Assembly: GCA_026008535.1 (NCBI GenBank)
Contig: BRKX01000007.1
Location: 5,975,001 to 6,039,000, forward strand
From: Perilla frutescens
Taxonomy: Eukaryota > Streptophyta > Magnoliopsida > Lamiales > Lamiaceae
DNA length: 64,000 nt
Reading direction: 5' to 3'
Made by a program: the position numbers and the translations under genes. Below, piece after piece: positions 14,101-25,875 of the stretch. Position 1 is the first letter of the stretch, and each line of letters starts with the position of its first letter. The notes beneath the pieces are model-generated. The model saw nothing but the letters and a program-made list of their open reading frames with translations, was not told the DNA's origin and made no database searches.

Positions 14101-17100
14101 ACTGTGAGAAATGGGGCGACAGACGTGTCTCGGCGGCGGCACTGCAGATACATTCGACCGATGGTGGCTGCGGTTAAGGGTGGTGGTGGATGAGTGGATC
14201 TTTTTTTTCCGGCAAGATTCTTGGAAGAAGGGGGAGAATAGATGGGGATGGATTTATTTCAAATTAATAAAAATAAAATGGGCGGGTTTAAAGCTAAATG
14301 GGGCGGGTTTATCTCTGAGTCGGGTCGGGTTTCTATTAAAATGGGTTGGGTGCATTTTTTATTGAATTCATAATTTTTTTAATTTGAATAAACCCTAAAA
14401 TGACGTCATTTTAGGTTGAACTAACGGCCCCGTCAAGAGGGACTTGACGGAGGGGCCCAATAGACCCCAAAAAAAAAACTTGAGGGGCTCAATTGAGCAA
14501 AAAAAACAGTACAGGGCCTGGAAGGTTCCCGTCAAAAAGTTCAAGGGTCTGCGAAACCCTTTTTCCTAAATAATAATTAAATATTAAATAATATTAGATA
14601 ATTACATTATTGCCCTTAATTAAAATATAGAATAAGGTTATAATAGGCAAACAAAAAATTGTTATCTATAATTTTATTCGAATTTGATATTTTATAATTA
14701 TAATATATCTTATATTTGTTAATTATACTTATTATATCATTATTTAGTAAAATCGTATATAAATTACGTGCAACATATGTTATCTATACTAATGTACTGA
14801 AAAATCTGGTGCATATTTATATATTTCTTCTGTAAGTAGTTTAAATTATAAATACTATTTGATGTGAATCTATGATTTGTAAGTTTCCCAAACACATAGT
14901 TGAGATTTATGTATGTGTAATGAATTTTCTAATTTCTACTACGTTTCTCATGTTTGAAATCTCTGATGAGGTTTCAAATTTGAGCATAGATTTGCGCTAA
15001 GCAATTGCTCAAGGTCTAAAAACTTAGTTATTAGTCATTGAACTTTGAAATCATATATATTGGTGGATTTTGTTATTGAAGGTTAATTACTGTCTATGGT
15101 AGGTGAATTGCCGGAAGAGCTTGGTAATCTGGCATCCCTTGAGGTTTTTGCGGCACCCTTCAACGATCTCTTATCTGGTTCCATCCCCTCTTCCATATTC
15201 AATATCTCAACTTTGAAGACATTAGCTCTTCAACAGAATCTGTTTTCCGGCTGTCTTCCTCCAAACGTGGGGCTCTCACTTTTCAATCTCGAAGAGCTTT
15301 ATCTATTTTATAACAGACTCAGAGGTGAAATCCCAAGCTCTATCAACAATGCTTCTAAGCTTATTATGTTGGAACTTAACAGAAACTCGTTCACTGGCTC
15401 CATTCCCAACTTTGGTAATTTAAGACTCCTACGAGTCCTTCGACTTTGGGAAAATAATTTGACAGGAGCAGGAGCAGAATCCCCCACTGAGGAACTCAGA
15501 TTTCTCTCTTCTCTGACTAACTGTCGAGATTTGGAACACTTGGAGATATCACATAATCCACATATGAATGGTATCCTCCCAGTTTCCATTGGAAATTTAT
15601 CTACTTCTCTTGTCACTTTTGCAGCATCTAACTGCAGCATTCGAGGTGTTATTCCTTCTGAGGTTGGAAATTTAAACAGTTTGCAAGTGTTGGATTTATC
15701 CGAGAATCAGCTCACAGAATTCATCCCGGCAACCTTAGGAAAATTGAAGAAAGTTGAAACGTTATATCTTGATGGTAACCAACTGCAAGGATACATACCT
15801 CGCGATCTTTGTCAAATGACTAAGTTGGGAGACTTGTTTCTGAGCAGTAATATGCTGATAGGTCCAGTACTTGATTGTTTGGGTAGAGTGACATCCCTTA
15901 GAAAAATCTCCTTTGCCTCAAACAATTTGAATTCCACACTCCCTCCTCAATTCTTGAAGCTTAAAGGTCTCATAATTTTGAAGTTGTCCTCAAACAATTT
16001 GAGTGGAGAACTTCCATATGAGATTGAAAATTTGAAGGCTATAAACAAGCTAGACTTATCCTCTAACAAGTTTTCAGGAGATATTCCTAGCTCAATCGAT
16101 GGCTGTGAATCACTGGAATTTTTGTATTTATCGAATAATGTGTTTAGCGGATCCATCCCTCAATCATTGGGGGAGGTCCGAGGCTTGAGGACATTGGATC
16201 TATCAAATAATCATCTTTCTGGTGTGATACCCAAGTCTTTAGAAAATCTCAAGCTCGACCATTTTAATGTGTCGTACAACCGATTGGAAGGGGAGATTCC
16301 AGATGGGGGTAGTTTCTCTAACTTCACAGCTGAGTCTTTTGCTAACAACTTTGCTCTTTGTGGTGCATCGAGATTTCAAGTGCCACCTTGCGCAAAAACT
16401 CATGCAAGATCAAGATCAAAGACTGTTTCTTTGATATTGAAATACAGTGTGCCCCCCTTCATTGCAGTCATCATTTTGGTGATCGTCATACTTTTCCTCA
16501 TAAAGACACGCAAACAGAAAGAAACGCCACCTTTAGCTGGAGTTTCGTCAGCATGGAAAATCATCACACAGAGAGAACTCACGCAGGGAACGAGCTCATT
16601 TAGTGAGGTAAACCTTCTTGGAAAGGGAAGCTTCGGCTCAGTATTCAAAGCAGCACTTGCTGATGAGACGATTGTAGCAGTGAAAGTCTTCAACTTGGAA
16701 TTAGAAGGAGCTCTCAATAGCTTTGATACTGAGAGCCAAATACTGGGCACCATTCGACATAGGAACTTAGTCAGGATACTTGGTTGCTGCAGCAACACGC
16801 AGTTCAAAGCCTTGATTCTTGCATACATGCCGAATGGAAGTTTGGACAAATGGCTGCATTCCGATGGATATGGTTTGGATCTGAAGCAAAGATTGAACAT
16901 AGCAATGGATGTTGCATTAGCTTTGAAATATCTTCATCATGATCACACCCAAACTGTTGTTCACTGTGATATAAAGCCGAACAATGTGTTGCTTGATAGA
17001 GATATGACTGCTCATGTTGGCGATTTTGGCATTTCCAAGCTCTTTCATGGTGCGGAAGCTGTGATTCATACTAAAACCATGGCAACGATTGGATATGCAG

Positions 17101-18236
17101 CACCAGGTGATGTAAAATTCTCAAAATCTTAGAGTCGTTAATCACATTTTTTGTCGCATAATAACAGAGTCAAAACACTTTTAGTCCCAAAATGAACATT
17201 TTTTGTTCCAAGTTTGATTTTTCCAATATTTTTTTATCTCAAATTATATATTTTGACATTTTTGCTCCCAAACACTAACTGGATACTTAATGCCCATTAA
17301 ATCTTTAAACCAAAAGTGTCAAAACATTAAACTTGCTCTCACAAACGTAACAGTTGTGACTAAAAGTGTTTTAATCATATTCATTAATTATGTATTTTAA
17401 ATATTTGAAAACATGGAAATGCAATATTTAAATTATTTTAAATATTTGAAAACTAATCTTGATTTTTAGTTTTTCTTGAAAAATAATAACACTAGCAAGT
17501 TAATCGTTAGAAAAGTAATATATATTTAATCGATCTAGCTATAAGTTTTTAAATATTTAAAATAATTAACTAATATGATCTAAAACACTTTTAGTCTCAA
17601 CCACAACGTTTTTTTGTCACAAATTTAATGTTTTGACATTTTTGGTCCCAAGATTTAACGACCATTAAGTGTCTGATCAGTTTTGGATAAAAAATGATCC
17701 AAAACTGTTGAAAAATTGAAACTTGGGAACAAAAATGTTGGTTTGGGACTAAAAATTCTTGGATCCTATTCTTATGGGATCAAAAATGCAATTTGCCACA
17801 AAATCTTATTTCTTTCTTTACATAACTCTGAAATTAAATCATATGAATTGATCCTTGATGATTGTGTGATAAAAATGTCATACGTTTAGAGTATGGATCA
17901 GAAGGAAAAGTATCCAGAAGTGGAGATATATACAGTTACGGAATATTGTTGCTGGAGATGTTCACGAGCAAGAGGCCGATAGATGATATGTTCAACGGGG
18001 AAATGAGCATAAAGCAGTGGGTGGCTGAAGCATTACAAGAAAATGTGATAAGTGAAGTTGTGGCCCCTGGTTTGGTGCCGAGAGAAGATCAGCATTTCTC
18101 TGCAAACGAGCAATGCGTGTCATCTATTTTCGATTTGGCAATGAAATGTTTGGCCTTTTCACCGGAGGAACGAATAAACATGTTGCAAGTAGTAGCTGCT
18201 CTCGAGAAGTTCAAAGTTACAGTAGAAAGGGGTTAA
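2580..18236 (+). CDS. LRR receptor-like Ser/Thr kinase, subfamily XII (non-RD), six exons
   Basis: Plasma-membrane receptor kinase of the EFR/FLS2/Xa21-like subfamily XII. Exons read from GT/AG sites with constant phase 1: 2580-3198, 3967-4110, 4214-4285, 8036-8107, 15103-17106, 17890-18236, giving about 1085 residues. Residues 1-22 are a signal peptide, then an LRR N-cap (C-W-x-G-I-x-C) and about 20 LRRs of 24 residues. Exons 2-4 each encode whole repeats (48, 24, 24 codons). A membrane segment lies near 752-774. The kinase has a glycine loop near 806 (GKGSFGSV), catalytic Lys 830, HCD at 923-925 (Cys before Asp, so non-RD, typical of immune receptors), DFG at 943 and APE completed across the last splice. 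Introns 3 and 4 are unusually long. The ligand is unknown. Intact as read; expression not shown. Confidence 0.9.
3245..3460. repeat. Member of a dispersed MITE family, in intron 1
   Basis: Carries the signature GAGATCCTCT...GTGTTTCA followed by AT-rich sequence and a TAGGGTTGATTCTACCTAATTATG box. Related copies lie near 26.2, 46.1, 47.2, 49.8, 50.1, 51.2 and 52.8 kb. The ends are not resolved for this copy. Confidence 0.5.
3467..3705. mobile_element. Stowaway-like MITE with TA duplication, in intron 1
   Basis: The ends read CTCCATCCATTTCGTTTTAT and, reversed, CTCCCTCCGTTTCGTTTTAT. This matches the CTCCCTCCGT terminus of Stowaway (Tc1/mariner-type) MITEs. Both sides are flanked by TA (3465-3466, 3706-3707). 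It is 239 bp and non-coding. Confidence 0.85.
4544..4680 (+). repeat. Partial MULE-type MITE end, intron 3
   Basis: Begins GAGTTAATTACACTTTCAAT and contains CTTTTAGTCCCAAAA, matching the terminal style of the complete MITE at 51566-52021. No matching opposite end was found nearby, so it is treated as a fragment. Confidence 0.4.
4691..5541 (+). mobile_element. Possible small Helitron remnant, intron 3 (approximate)
   Basis: The right end reads TGCATCGCAC...AATACTAG followed by T, like the 3' hairpin plus CTAG end of the better-supported Helitron at 23375-25943. A TCTATCTATACATATATTAT stretch near 4691 could be its 5' end. An inverted version of the 3' end (TTTACTAG...GTTGCAC) sits near 4455-4480. 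The interior holds AGACAACG/TTGTCT motifs of CACTA type, a (TTC)n tract near 4860 and a (TAA)n microsatellite at about 5066-5113. Tentative. Confidence 0.35.
6124..6263. repeat. 32-bp minisatellite, about four copies, intron 3
   Basis: Four imperfect copies of a unit beginning AACAACATCATAATTGTCAA. The second and third copies carry small changes, and the third has extra bases. Confidence 0.75.
6755..7460. repeat. Possible MITE with short inverted ends, intron 3
   Basis: The left end GAGATGGTCTAACTAGTTAC...TTAGACGGGTC resembles the reverse of the right end GATCCGTCTAATGGATC...ACATGAGAC. The interior includes a segment near 6955-7330 with ATCGAGCG...TGCAC motifs, also seen near 8380-8590 and 61650-61900. 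Ends are approximate and no clean target duplication was found. Confidence 0.35.
8966..9222. repeat. 139-bp imperfect tandem duplication, intron 4
   Basis: TAATCTATGATT begins at 8966 and again at 9105. Each copy continues through AAAAACCTATCAAGAT and AAATTCAAATACCTTATTAA. Non-coding. Confidence 0.65.
9223..13496. other. Intron 4 interior: AT-rich, no recognised feature
   Basis: More than 4 kb of AT-rich sequence with homopolymer and TA runs. No open frame of note, no clear terminal repeats and no conserved motif was seen. It is probably decayed transposon sequence. Confidence 0.4.
13506..14566. mobile_element. Pack-MULE-like element with 9-bp target duplication, intron 4
   Basis: Long terminal inverted repeats (about 270 bp each) start GGGAAAAGGGT and, reversed, GGAAAAAGGGT. 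They share blocks such as GGGCCCCTCCGTCAAG / CTTGACGGAGGGGCCC and CGGGTTTATCTCTGAGTCGG. The element is flanked by a perfect 9-bp repeat TAAATAATA (13497-13505 and 14567-14575), the MULE size. The GC-rich core (about 13760-14230) has a Ser/Pro-rich open frame on the plus strand (13685-13993) and a GGCGG-rich part unlike the surrounding DNA. That is what a captured host fragment would look like. No transposase is present. Confidence 0.85.
17150..17800. repeat. MULE-MITE debris in intron 5
   Basis: Two blocks (about 17160-17380 and 17575-17800) carry inverted TTTTAGTCCCAAAA / GGGACTAAAA boxes of the same style as the MITE at 51566-52021, without intact ends. The second block is part of the segment duplicated at 45047-45915. 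Confidence 0.45.
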
Positions 18237-18309
18237 GAAGAAGCATAGCAGATCGTGATCACGGAAGAAGCAAAATTGAATTCGTACGTATGTAGTAGAA
18301 CTTAAAAAA

Positions 18310-18315
18310 AATAAA
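18310..18315 (+). terminator. Putative polyadenylation signal of the receptor kinase
   Basis: AATAAA, 74 bases after the stop codon, followed by a T-rich stretch. Position fits a plant near-upstream element. Confidence 0.4.
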
Positions 18316-18759
18316 ATTGTTAAAATGTATTGGACAGTTATTTTTTCTCTTTGATCAAAACATAATTAATTATAATTTATAATTCCTAAAGTTCAAAAGC
18401 CAATGACAAGTAAAAAACAATAAAATAAAATTTTCTGCGGGACTGTTGATTCTTTAATCAGACATAGCATCTTCGGATTCTGTGAATTCTCAATATATAT
18501 AATCGCCTTTCATCTCCTAGAAAATAAAAACCCCATGAATCCACATTATAATTAAACACCACGAACCAATAAGATGGATTAATAACCAAACAAATTAAAT
18601 ACATGCATGTATATATTATGCTAAGTTGTAATTTATAATTCAAAATTAGTTGTAGCTGGCTAGATACTCGATCAATTATAATTTTAAATCACATTTAATT
18701 TCCAACAAATTAAATAGATTATCGGAATGCTAATTAAATTAAATGACTCTTAAATTAAG
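18316..18759. other. Intergenic, nothing recognised
   Basis: AT-rich spacer between the kinase 3' end and a solo LTR. The short minus-strand ORF at 18458-18643 has no family resemblance. Confidence 0.4.
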
Positions 18760-19574
18760 TGTGACATAAATTTGTATTTAATTTGGTAAAACACAAAATA
18801 GTGTACAATTCAGATGATTTTCGGATCAAAATGTAATTTCACGCATCCAATCTCTATTTTTCCTCTGATTCTTCTCTTTAAAACTTGATCTTCAAATGGT
18901 CTTCAAAGTTTTCGGGAAAGATTTGTATCATCGATCTTCTTTGACGTGGTATTTGGATTTGGTCTTCGAATTTTTCAGGAAAGATTTGTATCATCGATCA
19001 TCTTTGACTTGGTATTTGGACTTGATAACGTTAACCGGGAACCGACAACCTTGATAACGTTAACCACCGGGGGCCAATGACCTTAATTTCGGATTGAACG
19101 TTGGTGATTCTCACGAAGAACGACTTGAATCTTGCTAGGAACACCTTGGATATTGGGACTTTAAAACATCGTCTGGAGTGTTTCAGAACTTTGACTCCGG
19201 ATCGGACGTTGGATTTGAGATGACTCCGACAAAGAACGACTTGAATGTTGAAGAGAACTTCATAGAGAATTTTTCTCCAACTTCTTGAGCTCTTCAATTT
19301 TGACTTCCTGTGTAATTTTTCAACTGATATGGAGGCCCCTATTTATAGTTGTAGGTAGGAGTATCTATAGCTGACGTGGCACAATTTGATTGGTTGTTGG
19401 ATATTGATATATATCTCTTCAAAGATATTTACTTGTTGTTAATTAAAACTCTTGATGTTTATTAGATAATTATTTCTTTATTATTTAAATATTTTATCTA
19501 ATTTTGGATTTCATAAAATCTCAAAACTAATAAAAATATTATATATATTTTATAAATTTTTGCTGCATACAACA
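18760..19574 (-). repeat. Solo gypsy-type LTR (minus strand)
   Basis: In minus orientation it runs TGTTGTATGCAGC... to ...TGTCACA. It has a TATA box (ACTATAAATAGGGGCC, near 19345) and a GC-richer transcribed half with GTTAACGTTATCAAG and AAAGATTTGTATCATCGATC blocks. The same blocks, in the opposite orientation, occur in the LTR at 62893-63641, including TTTGTGTTTTACCAAATTAA at the end. No internal region follows on either side, hence solo LTR. I found no clean 5-bp target duplication, so the ends may be off by a few bases. Confidence 0.75.
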
Positions 19575-20475
19575 AGCTCTGAGACGAAAATGCTGGCGTG
19601 CACGTTCAGTTGCCAATTCTCTGATTTTCTTATTTGTATCACAAGCAATTCTTCAAGAGTTTCGACATTATTCAAGATTGAAAAGGCAACTTTTAACTCT
19701 GCTGAGCTTCCAATGAATCCAGATATTTTCATCGTTTTCAGATTTCTTCACAACTTCTTCTTAGGCAAGTACGCCAAACTCATGATCATATTTTCGTCCT
19801 CATTCACTTTTATCTAGCTTTGATGCACGCCAGCACGAGATCTGCAAAGCATCAATTACGAAAATATACTCTGGAGCTTAGATCATGAAAATGTTTTGAG
19901 ATGTTGATGTAAACGAACAGAACTGCTCGAGAGCTATTAAAACCTCGACTTGAAAAAAAGCTACTTCAAAGCTTGTTCATTTTGTAAGTACGCCGAGCTC
20001 GAGCCTCGAATTGAGCTTGATAGCTCACAGAGTAGTACTTGGCTTGCTCAGCTCACGAATATGTTCGAGTTCGAACTTAATCGAACATGTTCACAAATAT
20101 ATTCATGAATATTATAAATATTTCGAATGACTAAAATAAAATTAATTTTATATTAATTAATTTCAATGAAAATTCATTCATTAATTATCTATTAAATCTA
20201 ATAAATAATTTTTTAAAAATTAATTAAAAAATAAAAAGAAAACAAAATTCGTGATTTTTGAGGTCCTATTGAGAATTTTCATTTTTTGGCTCCTGGGTTG
20301 AGAGTTTTCATCTTTTAGGTCCCACTCCTTTTTTTTTATTCTCTCTCCTCTTTCTCTCTTCACTTTTCCCCTTCTCTTTCTTCTGTTTTTCTCCACCGTG
20401 GATTCCAATTTTTTTTCTCTCTCTCTCTTTTGCATTTATGTCTCCTCCTTTCTCTTTCTCTCTCCTCCTTTGAAT
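19575..20475. other. Intergenic; GAGCTCG-rich dispersed repeat near 19915-20130
   Basis: From about 19915 to 20130 the sequence is rich in CGAGCTC, TCGAGCC and GTTCGAGTTCGAAC motifs typical of a common plant dispersed repeat of uncertain class. The rest, including 20220-20475 (pyrimidine/purine-biased), shows no gene. The ORF at 19560-19817 is not recognised. Confidence 0.35.
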
Positions 20476-20600
20476 AGTATACATAGTAAAAATAATAGTA
20501 ATGACTTTGAATACGATAGTATAGATAGTAAGAATGATAGTAATGACTTGAGTACGATAGTATACATGGTACGGATGATAGGAATGACTTTGAGTACGAT
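20476..20600. repeat. 42-bp minisatellite, three copies
   Basis: Three imperfect copies begin AGTATA at 20476, 20518 and 20559. Each ends in GAGTACGAT or GAATACGAT. A fourth partial copy follows. Confidence 0.8.
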
Positions 20601-21699
20601 AGTATACCTTGGATATACGATAGTGTACTTGTGAGATTGAAAATTTGTAGATAAAATGATAAAATATTTATCATTTTATTTTTTTAATAACATATTATTA
20701 ATAATACTTTTACAATATTTAGAAAATCCTAATTAATTTATTAGATATATTTTTTGAATTCATAATTAAACAAATACTCATAAAATTAGTTAAATTATAC
20801 ATAAAAAATAGAGGAAAATTTTAAATAACCATTTTTACTTAGTAAATCATGGAAATAGCCACTTTTTAAAAAAGTAATGTTTCTGGCCATTATCATTAAA
20901 AGGTACTACAATGCCCTTAGTTCCATATTTATTATTAAGAATTATTATATATATATATAATATATAAACATGTATATATTCATATATTAATAAAATTTAG
21001 GAAAAAGATCTGATTTTCTATCTCTCCCATCTGTATCTGTCATTCTCCCGACTCCCCTCTCTCATTTTGAATCGTTGTTTATTAATTGGAACAAAACTAC
21101 CATTAACGAAGATCATAAAGCTATGATTTTTGAAAATTATCATGATTCTTCATCTCTGTAATCACTGTTTCATTAATAAATTATCTGATGCAAAATCAGA
21201 AATTATGGATTCAATGCGAATTTGGTATTTTTTTTATTCTTTGTAATGGGTCGAAAAAATTAAATGTTCTTTGATGCACGAATCGATTTCTTTCGGTACA
21301 CGAGTATTAGAGTTGAATCGTGCAATAATTTATTTGTGACACATGCAATACCCATATTTTTACTGATGCACGATGACACGAATTAGCAGACTAATGAACA
21401 CACATATATGCATTTTTGAAGTAGTGCATGAGTACACGAATGGACATATAAATACAGTCGTGTTTCAGCTTAATGTTCAACTGTTGCACTGATAAACTGA
21501 GATTTTACACCATCTTTCGTACATTTTATGGATTTGTTTTGCATGGTTTTGGTACGTTTCATCTCAGTTTATTCAACTTTTCACTTGATTTTGGAGTCGG
21601 TCTAGTGTGACAAATTGTGCAGGTTTGTCATGGTTTCGGATGCTGTAAAGAAAAGAAATGATGATGAAGCCCCGAGAGAAATGATGCGAAGGAATTGGA
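20601..21699. other. Intergenic, possible old MULE end near 20812
   Basis: GAGGAAAATTTTAAATAACC at about 20812 followed by ATGGAAATAGCCAC and GGTACTACAATGCCCTTA looks like a MULE-type terminal region. No matching opposite end is seen. Nothing else recognised. Confidence 0.3.
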
Positions 21700-22554
21700 T
21701 CGAAAAATAGGACGAAATGAACCAGAAGAAGAACCGTGACCGTGAGCCGTGAGTGCACCCGCGAGTGACCAAGGGCTCGACCACTGCCGAGTCGCGACTG
21801 CGAGGGGGTTCGAGAGAGAAAAACCCGTGACCCTTGTTGCGGGTATTGAAGAGGCTCACGGGTTTTGTGCCACGTGGAGCCTCGACCCGAGCAGCGGGCG
21901 ATCCAGTCACGAGCGAGGTCACGGCTCGGGCGGGCTTGTCCAGTTTTCGTCCTTTTTTTGGGCTTTTCTTTACCTGGTATTTAAGGGTTTAAAGACATGA
22001 AAATTCCATACTTTAAACCCTACCCTAAGATTGAGAGCAGAGAAATATAGCAGAGAAAAAACACCGCGAAGAACAAGACCAAGAGAATCAAGCAATTCGA
22101 GATTAGAGGCAGATATAATCTTTTGGGTTTTATTATTCTTTAATTCTTGTCTAGCTATGAACTTTTAGTGGATTAGTTTATTTGTTTATTTTAGTATGAA
22201 CAACTAAACCCTAGTGTTCTAGGGTTGAACTATGATTCAATTATGAAGTCTTTTTAATTAATTTCAATTTTTATGTCTATGATTTTATTGCACTTTAATT
22301 ACTCCTGTGCTATATTTTACGTCATTTGACTGGCCATTGAATGATGTGTTTAATGTGTTGATCCATAAATTGAGAGAGGAGTTTCGACATTTAATTAGGA
22401 ATAATTAACTTGGTATTCAACAACACTCGAGAGAGTTGAGAGTATTTGAGAGAGCATCAAACCCGTGGAACATTTAGGAGTTGCATGTTAGATAACTAAG
22501 GGAAACATTGTCATCTATTATGCAATCAACAATTTTGACACTTTGAGAGAATGT
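21700..22554 (+). repeat. Gypsy-type LTR or leader fragment
   Basis: Contains GGTATTTAAGGG as a possible TATA region (near 21978). This is followed by a leader-like stretch with GGGTTTTATTATTCTTTAAT and ACTTTTAGTGGATTAG, in the style of Tat/Athila-group LTRs. The overlapping Arg-rich ORFs (21602-22000) show no protein family. Boundaries are approximate and the right side stops at a perfect palindrome. Confidence 0.4.
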
Positions 22555-22586
22555 TTGGAATGCATAAGCGCGCTTATGCATTCCAA
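22555..22586. repeat. Perfect 32-bp palindrome
   Basis: TTGGAATGCATAAGCG is followed immediately by its exact reverse complement, with no loop. It sits at the junction of an LTR-like fragment and a CACTA-like fragment. Confidence 0.95.
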
Positions 22587-23212
22587 CGATGGGGAGATTC
22601 TACTTCACGGGCTGTTCCGGTACCAGAGATAAGTTTCCGGCTATCAGTATCTGGGGTTAGCTGTTTTAGGCAGATGGTGCTGGCCTCAACAGCCATTGCA
22701 GCTTCTTTCCTTTCTAGATGATGTTCCATTCAGGAGTCGATTTTCGGACTGTGCTTTTTGGGGGCGGCGATTGTGGTGGGAGGAGGTGGCGGATATGTGG
22801 TGGTAGAGGATTGTTTAGGGAAATGGAGTGTGGGAGTGTGGAGGGAGGGGAAAATTTTTCATAGAATTTGACTGGGGCTTTTCACAGAAACTCCCGCGAA
22901 TGAAAAATGGGGAATGTTAATTTTTTCCAAGTCCCGCCTGAATTGAGATTGCCAAAAAAACGACTTCATTCTCTAATAAAAATACATATTTAAAAATAAA
23001 CGCTTATAGACAACTTGCTAGTGGTGCATGTAGTCTGTCTATATAGACAACATAGTTTTTTATCTTTGAAATAAAAAAAATAAAAATAAAATAAAAAATG
23101 CGGCAAAAGACAACGTGGAAGTGTAGACACGTTGTCTATTCCAGAATAGACAATGTCAGCAACAAAAAACGTTGTCTATCGAGTGTTGTCTATATCCGAT
23201 TTTCTTGTAGTG
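22587..23212. mobile_element. Right end of a truncated CACTA element
   Basis: Ends TTTTCTTGTAGTG at 23212, i.e. CACTACAAGAAAA on the minus strand, the CACTA terminus. It is preceded by subterminal repeats GACAACGT, ACGTTGTCTAT and TGTTGTCTATATCC between 22999 and 23197. GC-richer sequence at 22590-22890 may be captured host DNA. No left terminus or transposase was found. Confidence 0.8.
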
Positions 23213-23374
23213 ACGATTGTTCTAGTGTAATCAAAATCCCAACATAGGCATGAAACTGGAATAAGTTTGATGGATGGATTAATTGATGATTGTTCAATCC
23301 TAGAATGCATCTGTTCTTATAGATATTGTCTCCATGTGATTTATCTGTTATTTATTTTAGTGTTTTATCTTTAA

Positions 23375-25834
23375 CTAGTGCATTACCCGTGCGATGCACG
23401 ACGTTCATTAAGTTATAACTAATATTATTTGTAGATATTATACTGACATATTAAAATTTAAGTATATATATCTGTGTGTAGAATGTTAATGTATTGTGCT
23501 TAATTTGATAGCATCCATCGTAATTATTCATGTACTAATAACAAATATAACATATATATCATTCTTAGGTAGAAATCCTATTGGTTAGTTACACAAAATG
23601 TAATCCTTAAAAAATGTTAATATCAAATTAAGAAACTATAACGGAAAATGTTTATTAATTCTTCTAATACAAAATCCATGAGTTTTATGTTACAACTAAA
23701 TTAAATTCTAAGAGATAGTTATCAGTATATATAATAAACATACAAGTAATTATATGTGTGCGTAGAATTTAAATATATTTACTTAGTGATAATGCTTCGT
23801 AGAATATATTGATCAACTGTTTTTATTAATTTAAGAAATTTTGTACATATAGCATTTGTATATATCATGGGACTTGCATGAAAACAAAGTTGAGCCATCT
23901 ATAATTTTGCATAAATTGGACATAATAGAACGTAAATAACAAAGTTTGTTGCCCCAATCCTCACAAACGAACATTTATAATAATTTTCATTCCAATTGAA
24001 CCAAATATTATCCGCATATTAATTTTTTTAAGAAATAATTGCAAGGAAAAGAACACAACATAAAAAATATTTAAAATTACTCCTCACCTCTTCGTAGCGG
24101 TGGCTTCATCTTCATTCTGCAACCAGGCATTGGAATCTATTATTTCAGATTGTTTAATCTGATCGTGTTCTTAAATTGGCCAGCGTCTACACTTCATCTT
24201 TTTTCTCTCCATATTTTCTGTGATTCGACCGGCAGCGAGTTGGCATGGCTACATCCATTACTTCTATACATGATGCATCTTGAACAAACACATGCAAACA
24301 CATTCTCTTGTCATTAGTATCGATTCTTGCCTCCATAACTTCTGCATGATGCATCTGGCGAGTCGCGAGAGCACCACCTCTCAAAGGCAATTGAATGGCA
24401 AGGAATATGAATGATGCAAAATTAGAGACTATAACATTCATAAAGTTATAATCTCCCAAGAAAAAGTAACCGCTTTGGTAATTAAGCACCCTTTCAACAA
24501 TTTTTAAAAAAACATGTATACAAAATTAACTTAATTGTGAATTATTTTTTTTAATAAACCTCATTATTTAAGTAATATGCCATAATCTATGTTGTTTTTT
24601 TTTTTTTTTTTTTGTAAAGTCGTATATCAATTGAATAAATAATGTTCCCAATATGTAGGTAAAATATTTTATGTAAAAAAATTAAATATAATGTTTAATA
24701 TATAAAATTTAAATCATTCTTGTATTCTTCGAATTTGAATTCGGAATGTACATTTTGTTAATATATTTTTTTAATTATTTATATTAATTTATTATTAAAG
24801 CACAATTTATGTATAATGTATTGCATCAAATAAAAACCTCGCACTTATGATTACTGAACATGAGCAAGTAAATTATGAGCATGGGTAATTCTGAAGCCCA
24901 CCCATGTTTGATTTGTAAGGCCAATTGAAATAAAATATTTACCAACAGAACCCAATAGGATTATTTAAGACTGGATTGTTTACACCACTATAACAATACC
25001 ATTACCAAACACATAAGACCCAAGGGGAAGACACACACTCACAAAAACTGAGATGAGAGAAAATAAGACACAACTGAAAATATTAAAAAAAATCATTCTA
25101 CAATTTAGTGTTGACCCAAATTAATGGCCTTAAAAAATCCCAAGATTCGTAAAAGAAATAAAATGAGGAAGCACTTTTTAAAATTGAAGCATCACGACAA
25201 ACCCTAGTATTTATTTTTCCTGTTCGGCATCCTTGTATTATTTATTTTCACAAGTTCACCAACTCTTTTTCGATCATGAATCTAGATTCGACATGTAGCA
25301 TGTTGCGGCAAATAGATCCTTGAACGCCTTCACAGCCAAATTTAGTCGAACCGTCCATATAGAAATAATCACATTGTTATAGGCATGTAATTAAGCCACC
25401 GCAATTCACCAGATTGCCATTCAACTGAGTCCTTGGCAGAATATTCGATTTACTAAAGATTCTCAATCAAGAAACATAATGCATAAGTTGTGTAATGAAC
25501 CCTTACTTCATCTCAATCAAAGGAAAAATTGAGAAATGCGCGCGCTATTGATTGGAGATTGTAGTCGATGAAGTTGAATACGCTCCTACGAAAGGGATGA
25601 GAAAGAGAACGTGGAATGTTGAGGCAGTTTTCTGGATGCACATACATATACATATACATATATATAAATATATGTTTATTGGTAATAACTATTGCAAATT
25701 TGAAATTGAATTAGAATTGATCATGATGGCACCTCTTCACAAATTATAATTTTATATGATTCCTCTTGATAAAGTCGTTTCAACAATTTATTTATTTTTA
25801 AATTAACAAACTTGCCTTCTTGAAGAAGCCGCCT

Positions 25835-25875
<41 letters not shown>

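Noticed and set aside
21602..22000. Overlapping Arg-rich ORFs on both strands
   Set aside because: Open in both strands because of GC-rich LTR-like sequence; no protein family resemblance.
24187..24489. 100-residue minus-strand membrane-like protein
   Set aside because: No recognisable family and it lies inside a Helitron; could be a captured exon but not supportable as a gene.
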